A stretch of 64,000 nucleotides of DNA from Paraburkholderia silviterrae (GCF_004353915.1 NZ_SMRP01000001.1:875485-939484); one strand, 5' to 3'. Positions 36,733 to 46,095 are shown, counted from the first letter of the stretch. The notes: generated by a model from the sequence alone, not told the origin. Numbers and translations are program-made.

Positions 36733-37692
36733 TCAATCCTGCAGCGCGTCCCACATTTCCTTGTCGCGCTGCGCGGTCCAGATGCGCGGATGCGTGATGC
36801 CGCTCGCCTCGTCAAAGGCGCGCGAAACATCGAACGGCAGGCAATGCTCGTAGATGAAGACATGGCCGAACTTCGGGTCCATCGCTTCGCGCGTGAGCGC
36901 CATCGACTGCTTGAGATCCAGCTTCTGCTCGACCGCCTTGCGGCCCTGCGCGAGCAGCGTCGTCACGAAGTCCTTCGTATAGTCGAGGCCCTTGTTCACC
37001 TCATCGGGCGTGACGAGCGCGGGGCCGCGACCCGGCACGAGCTTTTCCGCACCCAGCGAGCGCAGCGCTTCGAGCGTGGCGGGCCATTGCTCGAGCTGTG
37101 CATCGCCGCAATAGCAAGCCGCGTCGTATTCCACGAGATCGCCCGAGAACAGCACCTTTTGCTGCGGCAGCCACACCACGGTGTCGCCCTTCGTGTGGCC
37201 CGAGCCCATGTGCGCGATCTTCACTTCGAGCTTGCCGAGGAACAGCGTGATTTCCTTCTCGAACACGAGCGTGGGCCACGTGAGGCCCGGCACCGTCTCC
37301 ACGCCCGCAAACAGGCGCGGGAAGCGCTCGATCTCCGACTTCATGTCGGCTTCGCCGCGCTCGACGATCATTTCGTATGTGCCGCGGCTCGCGATGATCT
37401 GCTGCGCGCCTTCCTTGAAATACGCCGAAGCACCCAGCACGCGCACCGCGTGATAGTGCGAGAGCACGACGTATTTGATGGGCTTGTCGGTGACGCTGCG
37501 GATCTTCGCGATGAGGTCCTGCGCCATGGCGGGCGTGGCGGTGGTGTCGACGATCATCACGCCGTCGTCGCCGATGATGACGCCCGAGTTCGGATCGCCT
37601 TCCGTGGTGTACGCGTAGGCGTTTTCCGAGAGCTGCGTGAAAGTGACCTGTTTCTCTTCGAGATCGGCCTGCGATGCGAACGCCTTTGCCAT
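36733..37692 (-). CDS. MBL-fold metallo-hydrolase with altered HxHxDH motif
   Basis: 319 residues. The metallo-beta-lactamase fold is clear (VIIGDDGVMIVDT, then MGSGHTKGDTVVWLPQQKVL and FSGDLVEY). The usual HxHxDH reads HYHAVRV here: the first two His remain, but the Asp-His pair is replaced by Arg-Val, so the second metal site should be lost or changed. It lies 34 bases upstream of the monooxygenase gene and is first of the unit. Likely works on a product of the monooxygenase pathway. Catalysis is uncertain because of the motif change. Confidence 0.9.
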   Translation of the reverse strand: MAKAFASQADLEEKQVTFTQLSENAYAYTTEGDPNSGVIIGDDGVMIVDTTATPAMAQDLIAKIRSVTDKPIKYVVLSHYHAVRVLGASAYFKEGAQQIIASRGTYEMIVERGEADMKSEIERFPRLFAGVETVPGLTWPTLVFEKEITLFLGKLEVKIAHMGSGHTKGDTVVWLPQQKVLFSGDLVEYDAACYCGDAQLEQWPATLEALRSLGAEKLVPGRGPALVTPDEVNKGLDYTKDFVTTLLAQGRKAVEQKLDLKQSMALTREAMDPKFGHVFIYEHCLPFDVSRAFDEASGITHPRIWTAQRDKEMWDALQD

Positions 37693-37960
37693 CTGAATCT
37701 CCGTATCGGTTGGGGAGCGAATAACGGAGCGAGGCGTGGCGCATGCGCCAGCAGGTGCCGGGAAGCGCCCACAGCGCCCGCCGGTTTGTCTCGCCCCGTC
37801 TGGTTGTGAATGAGCCGCTGTTTTGCCGGGGTGAGTCCATGATCGCCCGCCCGTTTTTATTTGTCAATAGCGAATACACTAGCCATATGCAAATCAATTG
37901 ATGGCGAGTGCTCACGCGCCGTTCGGTTAACATGGACCCTTTTTCAGCCCGGGACAACGA

Positions 37961-38923
37961 GTGAAGACCCCTCGCAACGCCGCCAGGCCGCCGCAGCCCT
38001 CCCCGCCCGACGCGGACGCCGGCGGCGGGAAGACGCAGCGCGGCATTCAGAGCGTGGAAGTGGGCGCGCGCCTGTTGCGCGTGCTCGCCGACGCGCGCGT
38101 GCCGCTCGCGCCCAGCGATCTCGCGGCGGGCGCCGAAATCGCGTCGAGCCAGGCGCACGCTTATCTGGTGAGCCTCACGCGGCTCGGCCTGATCAAGCGC
38201 GACGCGCTTTCCGGGCGCTACGAGGCGGGGCCGCTCGCGCTGCGCCTCGGCCTGCTGCATCTGGCGCAGGAACCCGCGCTGCGCGAGGCCGTGCCGCGCG
38301 CAGCGGCGCTCGCGCACGCGCACAACTGCAGCGTCGCGCTGTGCATTGCGGGGCCGCAGGGGCCGACCATCGTGCGCTACGAGCACGCGAGCCTGCCGCT
38401 GCACGTGAACCTGCACGTGGGCACGGTGATGTCGCTGCCGGACACGTCCACGGGCCGCGTGTTCTGCGCGTTCCTCGACGAGGCCGCGCTGCGCGCGATG
38501 TGGACCAACCAGACGGCGCAGCCGGTCTGGCGCGGCACGGCGGAGCCCGGCGCGGCCAACGCGGCGGCGGCCGGCAAAGCGGCGTCAAAACAAGACCCCG
38601 CCGCGCCTGAACGCGACGCCGCTTTCGCAGGCAACTTCGCAGGCAACCTCCCAGGCAACTTCGCGGCCACGCTCGACGCCATCCGCGCGCGCGGCTTCGA
38701 ACTCGGCATCGACGCGCCCAGCCCCGGCGTCAGCAGCATCTGCGTGCCGGTGCTCGATGCGCAGCGCGCGTTGCGCCTCACGCTCACGGCCGTAGGCGCG
38801 AGTGGCTCGCTCGACGTGCGCCCGGCAGGTGCGCTCGTGCGCGCGCTGCGCGACGCCGCGCGCGAGATCGCCATGGCCGCCTTTGCGGCTTCTCCCGCTT
38901 CCCCCACATCCGATTCGAACTGA
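37961..38923 (+). CDS. IclR-family regulator 1, with insertion
   Basis: 320 residues from a GTG start; the ribosome-binding site is weak. The winged helix-turn-helix (about 28-85: GIQSVEVGARLLRVLADARV, then SSQAHAYLVSLTRLGLIKRD) is followed by an IclR effector domain. Between about residues 190 and 235 there is an extra low-complexity stretch with the repeat GNFAGNLPGNFA, which the sister gene lacks. It is divergent from the MBL/monooxygenase unit and so is its likely regulator. It is 9 bases upstream of the second IclR gene. Confidence 0.9.
   Translation: MKTPRNAARPPQPSPPDADAGGGKTQRGIQSVEVGARLLRVLADARVPLAPSDLAAGAEIASSQAHAYLVSLTRLGLIKRDALSGRYEAGPLALRLGLLHLAQEPALREAVPRAAALAHAHNCSVALCIAGPQGPTIVRYEHASLPLHVNLHVGTVMSLPDTSTGRVFCAFLDEAALRAMWTNQTAQPVWRGTAEPGAANAAAAGKAASKQDPAAPERDAAFAGNFAGNLPGNFAATLDAIRARGFELGIDAPSPGVSSICVPVLDAQRALRLTLTAVGASGSLDVRPAGALVRALRDAAREIAMAAFAASPASPTSDSN
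38624..38664 (+). repeat. Short tandem repeat inside IclR gene 1
   Basis: About three imperfect copies of a 12-base unit like GCAGGCAACTTC encode GNFAGNLPGNF. It keeps the frame and lies between conserved effector-domain blocks, so it probably arose by slippage. Confidence 0.6.
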
Positions 38924-38932
38924 ACCGCCACC

Positions 38933-39793
38933 ATGCCCCGAGCCCGCACCCCGTCCAGCGCCACGGACGACGCCCGCGCCGAAACCTCCGCTCCAGCGGA
39001 AACCGCCGACAAGCCGCAACGCGGCATCCAGGCGCTCGACGTCACGGGCGAGCTGCTCGCCGCGCTCGTCGCGGCCGGCACGCCGCTCTCGCTGCGCGAT
39101 CTCTCGGCCGCCGCCGGCATGCCGAGCGCGAAGGCCTTTCCCCATCTGGTGAGCCTGCTCAAGACGGGCCTGCTCGCGCGCGACGAGGCGGGCCGCTACG
39201 AAGCCGGCCCCTTGAGCCTCGAATTGGGCCTGCTGGGGCTCGCCCGCCTCTCGCCCGTGCGCGAAGCCGACGCCGAGCTCGTTGACCTCGCCGCCAGCAC
39301 CGGCATGAGCGTGGCGCTCGCGGTGCCGGGGCCGCTCGGGCCCACGGTTGTGCGCCTCGAAGAATCGCCGCGGCCCTTGCACGTGAGCCTGCGGCCGGGC
39401 ACGGTCATGTCGATCGTGAACACGGCCATCGGCCGCGTGTTCGCCGCATGGCTCGACGACGACGTGCGCGCCGAACTGCTCGCGCAGGACGGCCTGCGCC
39501 TTGCCGGCGCGCCGGCGCAACAAGCACGCGAGGACCCGCGCTACACCGAACGCCTTGCCGCAATCCGCGCGCAACGGCTCGACACGGCGCTCGGCAATCC
39601 GATCCCCGGCATCAGCACCGTGGCCGCCCCCGTGTTCGATCACACCGGCAGCGTGTGCCTCGTGCTCGCGCTGATGGGGCCGTCGGGCAACTTCGACACG
39701 GCCAGCGAAGGCGACAGCGCACAACGCCTGGCCGTGGCGGCCGAGCGCCTGTCGCGCCGTTTCGGCTACGTGGCGGGGGCCGCGCCGCTATAA
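38933..39793 (+). CDS. IclR-family regulator 2
   Basis: 286 residues. The helix-turn-helix region (GIQALDVTGELLAALVAAG, then SAKAFPHLVSLLKTGLLARD) is closely similar to regulator 1, and the effector domain has LHVSLRPGTVMSIVNTAIGRVF and GISTVAAPVFDHTGSVCLVL. The two genes are a tandem duplication. It is followed by a cytochrome P450 on the same strand. One copy may serve the divergent monooxygenase unit and the other the P450. Confidence 0.92.
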   Translation: MPRARTPSSATDDARAETSAPAETADKPQRGIQALDVTGELLAALVAAGTPLSLRDLSAAAGMPSAKAFPHLVSLLKTGLLARDEAGRYEAGPLSLELGLLGLARLSPVREADAELVDLAASTGMSVALAVPGPLGPTVVRLEESPRPLHVSLRPGTVMSIVNTAIGRVFAAWLDDDVRAELLAQDGLRLAGAPAQQAREDPRYTERLAAIRAQRLDTALGNPIPGISTVAAPVFDHTGSVCLVLALMGPSGNFDTASEGDSAQRLAVAAERLSRRFGYVAGAAPL

Positions 39794-39922
39794 TCGGCAT
39801 CCTGCGTGGCGGCACCTGGCAGCGCGCCACTGCGCCTTTTGAGCCAGCCGGCAAGAAAGCAAACAAGCGGCACACCGGAAGCACAACCCGGCAGCCCACC
39901 CGCAGCCAGCAAGGAAGCGCTC

Positions 39923-41377
39923 ATGAGCACGGCCTCCACCGGTTCCCACGCGACGCAGCGCCAGGTTGCCGACCTGCCCTGCCCGCGCGGCCTGCCGCTC
40001 GTCGGCAATCTGCTGCAGCTCTCACCCGCGCGGCTGCATCTGATCCTCGAACGCTGGGCGCAAGAGCTTGGCACTCCGTATCGTTTCCAGGTGGGCAGCA
40101 TCCCCATCACGATCTGGACCGACACCGCGCTGATCCAGCAGATCATGCGCGAGCGCCCGCACCGCTATCGGCGGTATCAGCCTGTTGAAGCGGTGCTCCA
40201 CGAGATGGGCTGCAACGGCCTGTTCTCCGCGGAAGGCGCGGCGTGGGAGCCGCAGCGGCGCCTCGTGATGCAGGCGCTCTCGATCCCGACCATCAAGGCG
40301 TTCTATCCCACGCTCGCCGAAATCACCGGGCGGCTGCGCGCGCGCTGGCTGCGCGCGGCCGAGCGCGGCGAGACCGTCGAGATGACCGACGACCTCAAGC
40401 GCTACACCGTGGACGTGACGAGCGCGCTCGCGTTCGGCGAAGACCCGCGCACGCTCGAGCGCGATCACGGCGTGATTCAGGAGCATCTGGAGCGCATCTT
40501 GCCGAGCGTGATGGGCCGCATCAACGCGCTCTTTCCGTATTGGCGCTACTTCAAGCTGCCTGCGGACCGCAAGCTCGATCAGTCGCTCGCCGAAGTGCAT
40601 CGCCATGTGGACGCGATGATGGCGCGCGCCCGCGAGCGCATGCGCGACGAGCCAGCGCAAACGCCGCGCAACCTGCTCGAAGCGATGCTCGTGCAACAAC
40701 AGCAACAGGCGCAAGCGGAGCCCGGCGCCGCGCCGATTACCGATGCGCAGATCCGCGCGAACGTATTGACGATTCTGCTCGCGGGCGAAGACACCACGGC
40801 CGATTCGATCGCGTGGACGCTGCCCTATCTCGCGGCGGACACGCAACTGCAAACGCATCTGGGCGCACAGGCGCGCCGCGTGCTGGGCAATGCGAGCGTG
40901 TGCCCGGACTATGCCACGCTCAAGGAGCTCGATCTCTTCGAGGCGATCTGCATCGAGGCGACGCGCCTGCGGCCCGTGGCGGCCGTGCAATCGTTCGAGC
41001 CGCTCGAAGACGTGGTGCTCGACGGCGTGGCCCTGCCCAAGGGCACGCGCATGTTCTTCGTGGCGCGGCCGGCCATGGTCGACGCGAAGAACTTCGTCGA
41101 TCCGCAGCGCTACGATCCGTGGCGCTGGATGCGCAAGGGCGAGCAAGAGCCTCACGGCGGGCCGCACGACGTGCGCGCGTATCTGCAGTTCGGCGCAGGG
41201 CCGCGCGTGTGCCCGGGACGTCATCTCGCGACCGTGGAGATGCGCCTCGCGCTTTCCATGCTGATGAACGAATTCTCGATCGAGATGGCCGTCGATCCGG
41301 CGAAGATCAACGAGATCTCGCAGTTCACGATGGTGCCCGACACCATGCCGGTCAGGCTGACGAAGCGTCAACGATAG
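39923..41377 (+). CDS. Cytochrome P450
   Basis: 484 residues, soluble bacterial type. Oxygen-binding I-helix AGEDTT (about 290), ExxR in IEATRLRP, and heme-binding FGAGPRVCPGRHLA with Cys430 as thiolate ligand. The start is taken at ATG 39923 (AAGGAAG upstream); a longer frame from 39806 adds 39 low-complexity residues. No ferredoxin or reductase gene is next to it. It follows the two IclR regulators closely, so the gene may be induced by an aromatic or lipid compound. Confidence 0.94.
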   Translation: MSTASTGSHATQRQVADLPCPRGLPLVGNLLQLSPARLHLILERWAQELGTPYRFQVGSIPITIWTDTALIQQIMRERPHRYRRYQPVEAVLHEMGCNGLFSAEGAAWEPQRRLVMQALSIPTIKAFYPTLAEITGRLRARWLRAAERGETVEMTDDLKRYTVDVTSALAFGEDPRTLERDHGVIQEHLERILPSVMGRINALFPYWRYFKLPADRKLDQSLAEVHRHVDAMMARARERMRDEPAQTPRNLLEAMLVQQQQQAQAEPGAAPITDAQIRANVLTILLAGEDTTADSIAWTLPYLAADTQLQTHLGAQARRVLGNASVCPDYATLKELDLFEAICIEATRLRPVAAVQSFEPLEDVVLDGVALPKGTRMFFVARPAMVDAKNFVDPQRYDPWRWMRKGEQEPHGGPHDVRAYLQFGAGPRVCPGRHLATVEMRLALSMLMNEFSIEMAVDPAKINEISQFTMVPDTMPVRLTKRQR

Positions 41378-41411
41378 GCAGCCGGGCGCGAGTCCCGGTG
41401 CCGGGTGCCGC

Positions 41412-42281
41412 TTACTCTTTCGCTTCCACGCTGTCCGGGCCGCCGCGCGCCTGCGCGTCGCGCATCTTTGCGAGCGTCTTCGGCTCGAGTCCGAGCGCCA
41501 CGCCCATCGCTAGCGCGTCGACCACCGCGAGATGCGCAATGCGCGACACACCGGGCGCTTGAGGCGCTTCCGAAACCGGCACGCGCAAGAGCAGCGGGAT
41601 GTCGACCACCCAGGCCAGTCGCGAGCCCGCATTCGTGAGCGCGATGGTGGTCGCGCCACGCTCTTTCGCAATCTGGATGCTCTCGTTCACTTCTACGCTG
41701 CGGCCCGACTGCGAGATCGCGAAAGCCACGTCGCCGGGTTCGAGCAAGCCGGCATAAAGACGCTGCAAATGGGCGTCGGTAAACGCACTCGCCGCAATGT
41801 CCAGGCGCAGCAGGCGCAGCGCCGCGTCTTGCGCCACGAGCCCCGAGCCCGCGCCCACGCCGAAGAAGTAGACGCGCCGCGCGCTGCCGAGCGCCGCCAC
41901 CGCCGCCTCGAACACGGCCGGATCGAGCGAGTCGCGCGCGTGCTTCACGCCCTGCACCACCTGCTCCGTCACGCTGTCGAGCAGCGTGCCCACTTGCGTG
42001 AGGTCGCCGCTCGCCACTTCCCGCGCCGCGGCGAACGGCATGCCGCCCGCCGCGCTCTGCGCGAGCCGCATCTTGAAGTCGCGCAGCCCGTGCGCCCCTA
42101 CCGCGCGGCAAAAGCGCGTGACCGAAGGCTCGGACACCTCGGCGCGCAGCGCGAGCTCGGTGATGCTCGCGCGCATCGCGAAGTCGATGTCGGCGAGCAC
42201 CATCTCCGCGACCTTGCGTTCGGCGGGCCGCAGCGACTCCGCTACGTTGCGGATGTGATGGATCAGGTTGGAGACCGGCAA
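41412..42281 (-). CDS. MurR/RpiR-family sugar-responsive regulator
   Basis: 289 residues. The N-terminal HTH_6 domain has LRPAERKVAEMVLADI and SEPSVTRFCRAVGAHGLRDF; the C-terminal SIS domain (about 120-260) has VYFFGVGAGSGLVAQDAALR and AISQSGRSVEVNESIQIAKE, which bind phosphosugars. It is encoded downstream of the ABC ATPase on the same strand and likely represses this transporter locus. Confidence 0.93.
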   Translation of the reverse strand: MPVSNLIHHIRNVAESLRPAERKVAEMVLADIDFAMRASITELALRAEVSEPSVTRFCRAVGAHGLRDFKMRLAQSAAGGMPFAAAREVASGDLTQVGTLLDSVTEQVVQGVKHARDSLDPAVFEAAVAALGSARRVYFFGVGAGSGLVAQDAALRLLRLDIAASAFTDAHLQRLYAGLLEPGDVAFAISQSGRSVEVNESIQIAKERGATTIALTNAGSRLAWVVDIPLLLRVPVSEAPQAPGVSRIAHLAVVDALAMGVALGLEPKTLAKMRDAQARGGPDSVEAKE

Positions 42282-42364
42282 GCTGTTTTCCGTGGATGAG
42301 CCGTGGAAGGTGCAAGGGTCACGATCGTCACGCCGGACCCGACGCTTGCGCCCTGTTCAGTCCG

Positions 42365-43429
42365 TCAATCGAGCCGCTTGCCGCTTTCGGTGTCGAACAG
42401 ATGCAGGTGCGCGAGAGGCAGACCCAGCGTCATGCGCTGCCCCGGTTCGATGCCGGGCCGCGCGCGCGTCGTGACGCACCATGTCGTGCCGCCTATTTTC
42501 CCGTACAAGTGGGTCTCCGCGCCAGTCGGCTCGATCACCTCGACGCTGAACGGCACGTCGCCACCCTGCGTTTCGATGTGCTCGGGGCGGATGCCGAGCG
42601 TCACGCGCGCACCGGCTTGCGCGCGGCCCTCGGGAAGGGCGATGCGCACACCGTCCTCGAGCACGAGCGCCGTGCCGCGCGCGTCGCTCATCACGCTGCC
42701 CGTGGCGAAATTCATCGAAGGCGAACCCAGAAAGCTCGCCACGAACAGATTGCCCGGCTTGTCGTAGAGATCGAGCGGCTTGCCGATCTGCTCGATGCGC
42801 CCCGCGTTCATCACCACGATACGGTCGGCCATGGTCATCGCTTCGATCTGGTCGTGCGTGACGTACACCACCGTACTGCGCAGGCGCTGATGCAGCGCCT
42901 TGATTTCCGTGCGCATCTGCACGCGCAGCTTGGCATCGAGATTCGAGAGCGGTTCGTCGAAGAGAAACAGCGACGGCTCCCGCACCACGGCGCGCCCCAT
43001 CGCCACGCGCTGGCGCTGGCCGCCCGAGAGCGCGCGCGGCAGGCGGTCGAGATAGCTCGACAGGTTCAGCATCTTCGCCGCGGCCTCGATGCGCGGCTTG
43101 AAGCCCTCTTCGCGCTCCTTGCGGATGCGCGGCCCGAACGCGATGTTGTCGTAGACCGAGAGATGCGGGTAGAGCGCGTAGCTCTGGAACACCATCGAGA
43201 CGTTGCGCTGCTGCGGGGGCAGCATATTCGCGCGCGTGCCGCCGATGGTGAGGTCTCCGCCACTGATATCTTCGAGGCCCGCGATCATGCGCATGAGCGT
43301 GGTCTTGCCGCAGCCCGAAGGCCCGACCAGCACGACGAACTCGCCGTCCGCGATGTCGAGGTCCACGCCGTGCACGACCTGGGTGTCGCCGTAGCGCTTG
43401 TAGATGCCGTTCAGTTGTACCGCTGCCAT
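42365..43429 (-). CDS. ABC transporter ATPase, UgpC/MalK type
   Basis: 354 residues. Walker A GPSGCGKTT (about 38), signature LSGGQRQRVAMGRA, Walker B LFLFDEP, His-loop VTHDQ, and the C-terminal TOBE regulatory domain (LGIRPEHIETQGGDVPF). It powers sugar, polyol or glycerol-3-phosphate import together with the binding protein and two permeases encoded divergently at 44709-47930. GAGGAC precedes the start. Confidence 0.95.
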   Translation of the reverse strand: MAAVQLNGIYKRYGDTQVVHGVDLDIADGEFVVLVGPSGCGKTTLMRMIAGLEDISGGDLTIGGTRANMLPPQQRNVSMVFQSYALYPHLSVYDNIAFGPRIRKEREEGFKPRIEAAAKMLNLSSYLDRLPRALSGGQRQRVAMGRAVVREPSLFLFDEPLSNLDAKLRVQMRTEIKALHQRLRSTVVYVTHDQIEAMTMADRIVVMNAGRIEQIGKPLDLYDKPGNLFVASFLGSPSMNFATGSVMSDARGTALVLEDGVRIALPEGRAQAGARVTLGIRPEHIETQGGDVPFSVEVIEPTGAETHLYGKIGGTTWCVTTRARPGIEPGQRMTLGLPLAHLHLFDTESGKRLD

Positions 43430-43567
43430 GCTGTCCTCGTGGGCTGTCGTTGCTCGCCGTGCGTGTGTTTTGCTGCCTGCGCGTTGCACCTTCGCTTCAC
43501 TGCCTCGCTTCTCGTGCTCGCTCCTCGTCCTCGCTTCACTTCCTCACTGCGCGCTTGTGTTCTCGCT

Positions 43568-44341
43568 TCAGAACGGATCGAGCGTGAGCTCACCCGCCAT
43601 CAGCCGGTTGCCCGCCATGAGACCCGCGTCCACCGGCAGCGCCACGCCCGTGATCACGCGCGCCTGCGGCGAGGCGAGAAACTGCACGGCGTCGGCGATG
43701 TCCTCGGGCGTGGCCACGTCACCGAGCGGATACCATTTCTTTAGTTCTTCGAATATCTGCGGATGCTGCGCCACACGCGTATGCCAGGCGGGCGTCTTCA
43801 CGGTGCCGGGGCACACGATGTTCGCGCGGATGCCATGCGGCCCGAGCTCCATGGCCAGCGCCTTCGTGTAGCTCACGAGCCCCGCCTTCGCCGCGCTATA
43901 CGCGGGATGGCCCAACGCGGCGAGCCCATTGACCGAGCCGATCAGCACGAGCACGCCGCGCCCGCGCTCGATCATCGAAGCGCGCACGGACTCGACCGTG
44001 TAGTAGGTGCCGTTCAGGTTCAGATCGACGTCGCGCCGCCAGCTCGCGGCGTCGGTATGCGCGAGCGTCGTGCCAAGCGCGCCGCCCGCGTTGGCCACGG
44101 CCACGTCCACCGGACCGCGCACGGCCACGGCGCGCGCCACCGCGTCTGCCACTGCGGCCTGATCGCTCACGTCGGCGGCCAGTGCTTCGAGGCGCGCGGC
44201 GCCCAGTTCGTCCGCCAGCGCCTGCACACCCGACGCGTCGCGGTCGAGCGCGAGCACCGTATCGCCCGCCTCGTGAAATCGCTTGCACAGCGCACGGCCA
44301 ATGCCGCCGCACGCGCCCGTCACCAGCACCACCCGGCTCAT
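43568..44341 (-). CDS. Short-chain dehydrogenase/reductase
   Basis: 257 residues, classical SDR. Cofactor motif TGACGGIGRAL (residues 8-18), DVSD, NAGG, catalytic Ser in LIGSVNG, and YSAAK (Tyr and Lys). An acidic Asp at the end of beta-2 (ALDRD) suggests NAD rather than NADP. It is first gene of the minus-strand half of the transporter locus, so it probably oxidises the imported polyol or sugar. The substrate is unknown. Confidence 0.93.
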   Translation of the reverse strand: MSRVVLVTGACGGIGRALCKRFHEAGDTVLALDRDASGVQALADELGAARLEALAADVSDQAAVADAVARAVAVRGPVDVAVANAGGALGTTLAHTDAASWRRDVDLNLNGTYYTVESVRASMIERGRGVLVLIGSVNGLAALGHPAYSAAKAGLVSYTKALAMELGPHGIRANIVCPGTVKTPAWHTRVAQHPQIFEELKKWYPLGDVATPEDIADAVQFLASPQARVITGVALPVDAGLMAGNRLMAGELTLDPF

Positions 44342-44708
44342 CGTCGACTCTCCGCGAATGATTCGAAAGACCCGGCCGGCACCACCGGCCGATCTGTAAA
44401 TTTCCTACATATTGGTATTTTGCGCGACCTCTGCTGCGGGTTTACACGCACGACCTACTGCTGCGATGCCGCATGAATTTCCCATGCTTTACAGCATGTT
44501 AGGCAATTTCCGGCGTGCAAAACAATCTCGCGTTTCCCAGGTGACAACCTTTTTTTCATCCTGTAGGATTTTTTCAAACAACGCAATACGAACAATCCGA
44601 TGGCCGGGCGACGGCGGCGGCAAGAACCGAAAAACCAACCAGCAACCACCCCGCATGGGATGGGACGCGGTGCGCTGCACCCGCTCCCATCAACACAGGA
44701 GACAGAGA
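44342..44708. promoter_or_regulatory. Divergent promoter region of the ABC transporter locus
   Basis: About 370 bases without a gene. CGGCCGG-CACCA-CCGGCCG forms a hairpin in the SDR leader. Further on, ATCCT-GT-AGGAT at about 44560-44571 is flanked by two TTTTTTCA copies and is a candidate RpiR operator. CATGC-TTTACA-GCATG is another short inverted repeat. Confidence 0.4.
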
Positions 44709-45941
44709 ATGGCGTTTAAGGCACGTGCATCCACCACGCTCGGCAAGCTGGCCGTCGCGCTTACGTTCGCGGGCATCACCTTCGCGGCGCACGCCGACAC
44801 GGTCCGCGTGACCGTCGCGCACTACAGCGACGCCACGGCCCCGTACTTCGAGAAGATGGCCAAGCAGTTCGAAGCCGCCAATCCCGGCACCACGATCAAG
44901 ATCGAAGACGTGAACTGGGACTCGCTGCAACAGAAGCTGCAGACCGACATCTCCGGGGGCGCGAACGCCGACCTCGCGATCATCGGCACGCGGTGGCTGC
45001 TCGACTTCGTCAAGGACGACATCGCCGAGCCGCTCGATCCCTACATGGATGCGAACTTCAAGGGCCGCTTTATCGGCCCGTTCCTCGCGCCCGGCGAAAT
45101 CAACGGGAAAATCTACGGCCTGCCGATTGCCGCTTCCGCGCGCGCGCTCTACTACAACAAGGACATGCTCGCTTCGGTTGGCTATCCGAACGGTCCGAAG
45201 ACCTGGAACGACGTGATCGACGCCTCGAAGAAGCTCAAGGCGAAGGGCATCGCGGGCTTCGGCCTGCAGGGCAAGGAAATCGAAACCGACGTGTACTTCT
45301 ACTACGCGCTGTGGACCAACGGCGGCGAAGTGGTGGGCAAGGACGGCAAGGCCGCATTCAACTCGCCGGCGGGCGTGAAGGCCGCCACGCTCTACAAGAC
45401 GATGATCGACGAAGGGCTCACGGAGCCGGGCGTGACGGGCTACAGCCGCGAAGACGTGCAAAACCTCTTCAAGCAGGGCCGCGTGGCGATGATGATCTCG
45501 GCGCCGTTCCTCGCCAAGCAACTCAAGAAGGAAGCACCGAATATCAAGTACGGCATCGACCCGATCCCGGTGGGCACGACGAGCGCGACCTATGCGGTCA
45601 CGGACTCGATCATGATGTTCAAGAACTCCAAGGTGAAGAAGAGCGCCTGGAAGTTCCTCGACTTCCTGTTCACCAAGCAACCGCGCGTGGAGTTCACGAG
45701 CACCGAAGGCTTCCTGCCGACGACGAAGGCTGAAGCCACCGACCCGGCGTTCCAGGATCCGGACACGAAGGCGTTCGTCGCGCTGCTGCCGCATGCGCGC
45801 TTCGCGCCGACCGTGACGGGCTGGGAAGACACCGCCAAGGCCGTGACCAACGCGATGCAGTCGATCTACCTCGGCAAGGCCAAGCCCGCCGACGCGCTGA
45901 ACCAGGCCGCCACAGAAGCCAACAAGTCGCTCGGCAAGTAA
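44709..45941 (+). CDS. Sugar ABC transporter substrate-binding protein
   Basis: 410 residues, solute-binding family 1. Signal peptide of about 29 residues ends AHA; the mature part has VTVAHYSDATAPYFEKMAKQ, GLPIAASARALYYNKDML and KSAWKFLDFLFTKQPRVEF. It captures the sugar or polyol in the periplasm. AGGAGA precedes the ATG. A terminator-like hairpin follows, so this gene is probably made in excess over the permeases. Confidence 0.94.
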   Translation: MAFKARASTTLGKLAVALTFAGITFAAHADTVRVTVAHYSDATAPYFEKMAKQFEAANPGTTIKIEDVNWDSLQQKLQTDISGGANADLAIIGTRWLLDFVKDDIAEPLDPYMDANFKGRFIGPFLAPGEINGKIYGLPIAASARALYYNKDMLASVGYPNGPKTWNDVIDASKKLKAKGIAGFGLQGKEIETDVYFYYALWTNGGEVVGKDGKAAFNSPAGVKAATLYKTMIDEGLTEPGVTGYSREDVQNLFKQGRVAMMISAPFLAKQLKKEAPNIKYGIDPIPVGTTSATYAVTDSIMMFKNSKVKKSAWKFLDFLFTKQPRVEFTSTEGFLPTTKAEATDPAFQDPDTKAFVALLPHARFAPTVTGWEDTAKAVTNAMQSIYLGKAKPADALNQAATEANKSLGK

Positions 45942-45945
45942 GCCC

Positions 45946-45969
45946 GGCGGCCTTTTCAGCCGCCTTTTT
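45946..45969 (+). terminator. Partial terminator after the binding-protein gene
   Basis: A 6-bp GC stem (45946-45951 with 45959-45964), 7-base loop and five T residues, four bases after the stop codon. It probably reduces read-through into the permease genes. Confidence 0.75.
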
Positions 45970-46012
45970 CGTCGGCTTTTCGGCATGAAGCAGGCGCTTT
46001 ATATCGCCGCAA

Positions 46013-46058
46013 GAACCGGCGCGTGGCGTAGCATATTCGCTACGCGGCGCGCCGGTTC
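46013..46058 (+). repeat. Large stem-loop between binding protein and permease genes
   Basis: Two 20-base arms (46013-46032 and 46039-46058) pair at 18 of 20 positions around an ATATTC loop. No T-run follows. Such intercistronic hairpins protect upstream mRNA from 3' decay, as known for malE-malF. Confidence 0.75.
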
Positions 46059-46095
46059 GCCCATGTAACGACCGCAATACCGGACGCCCCACGCC

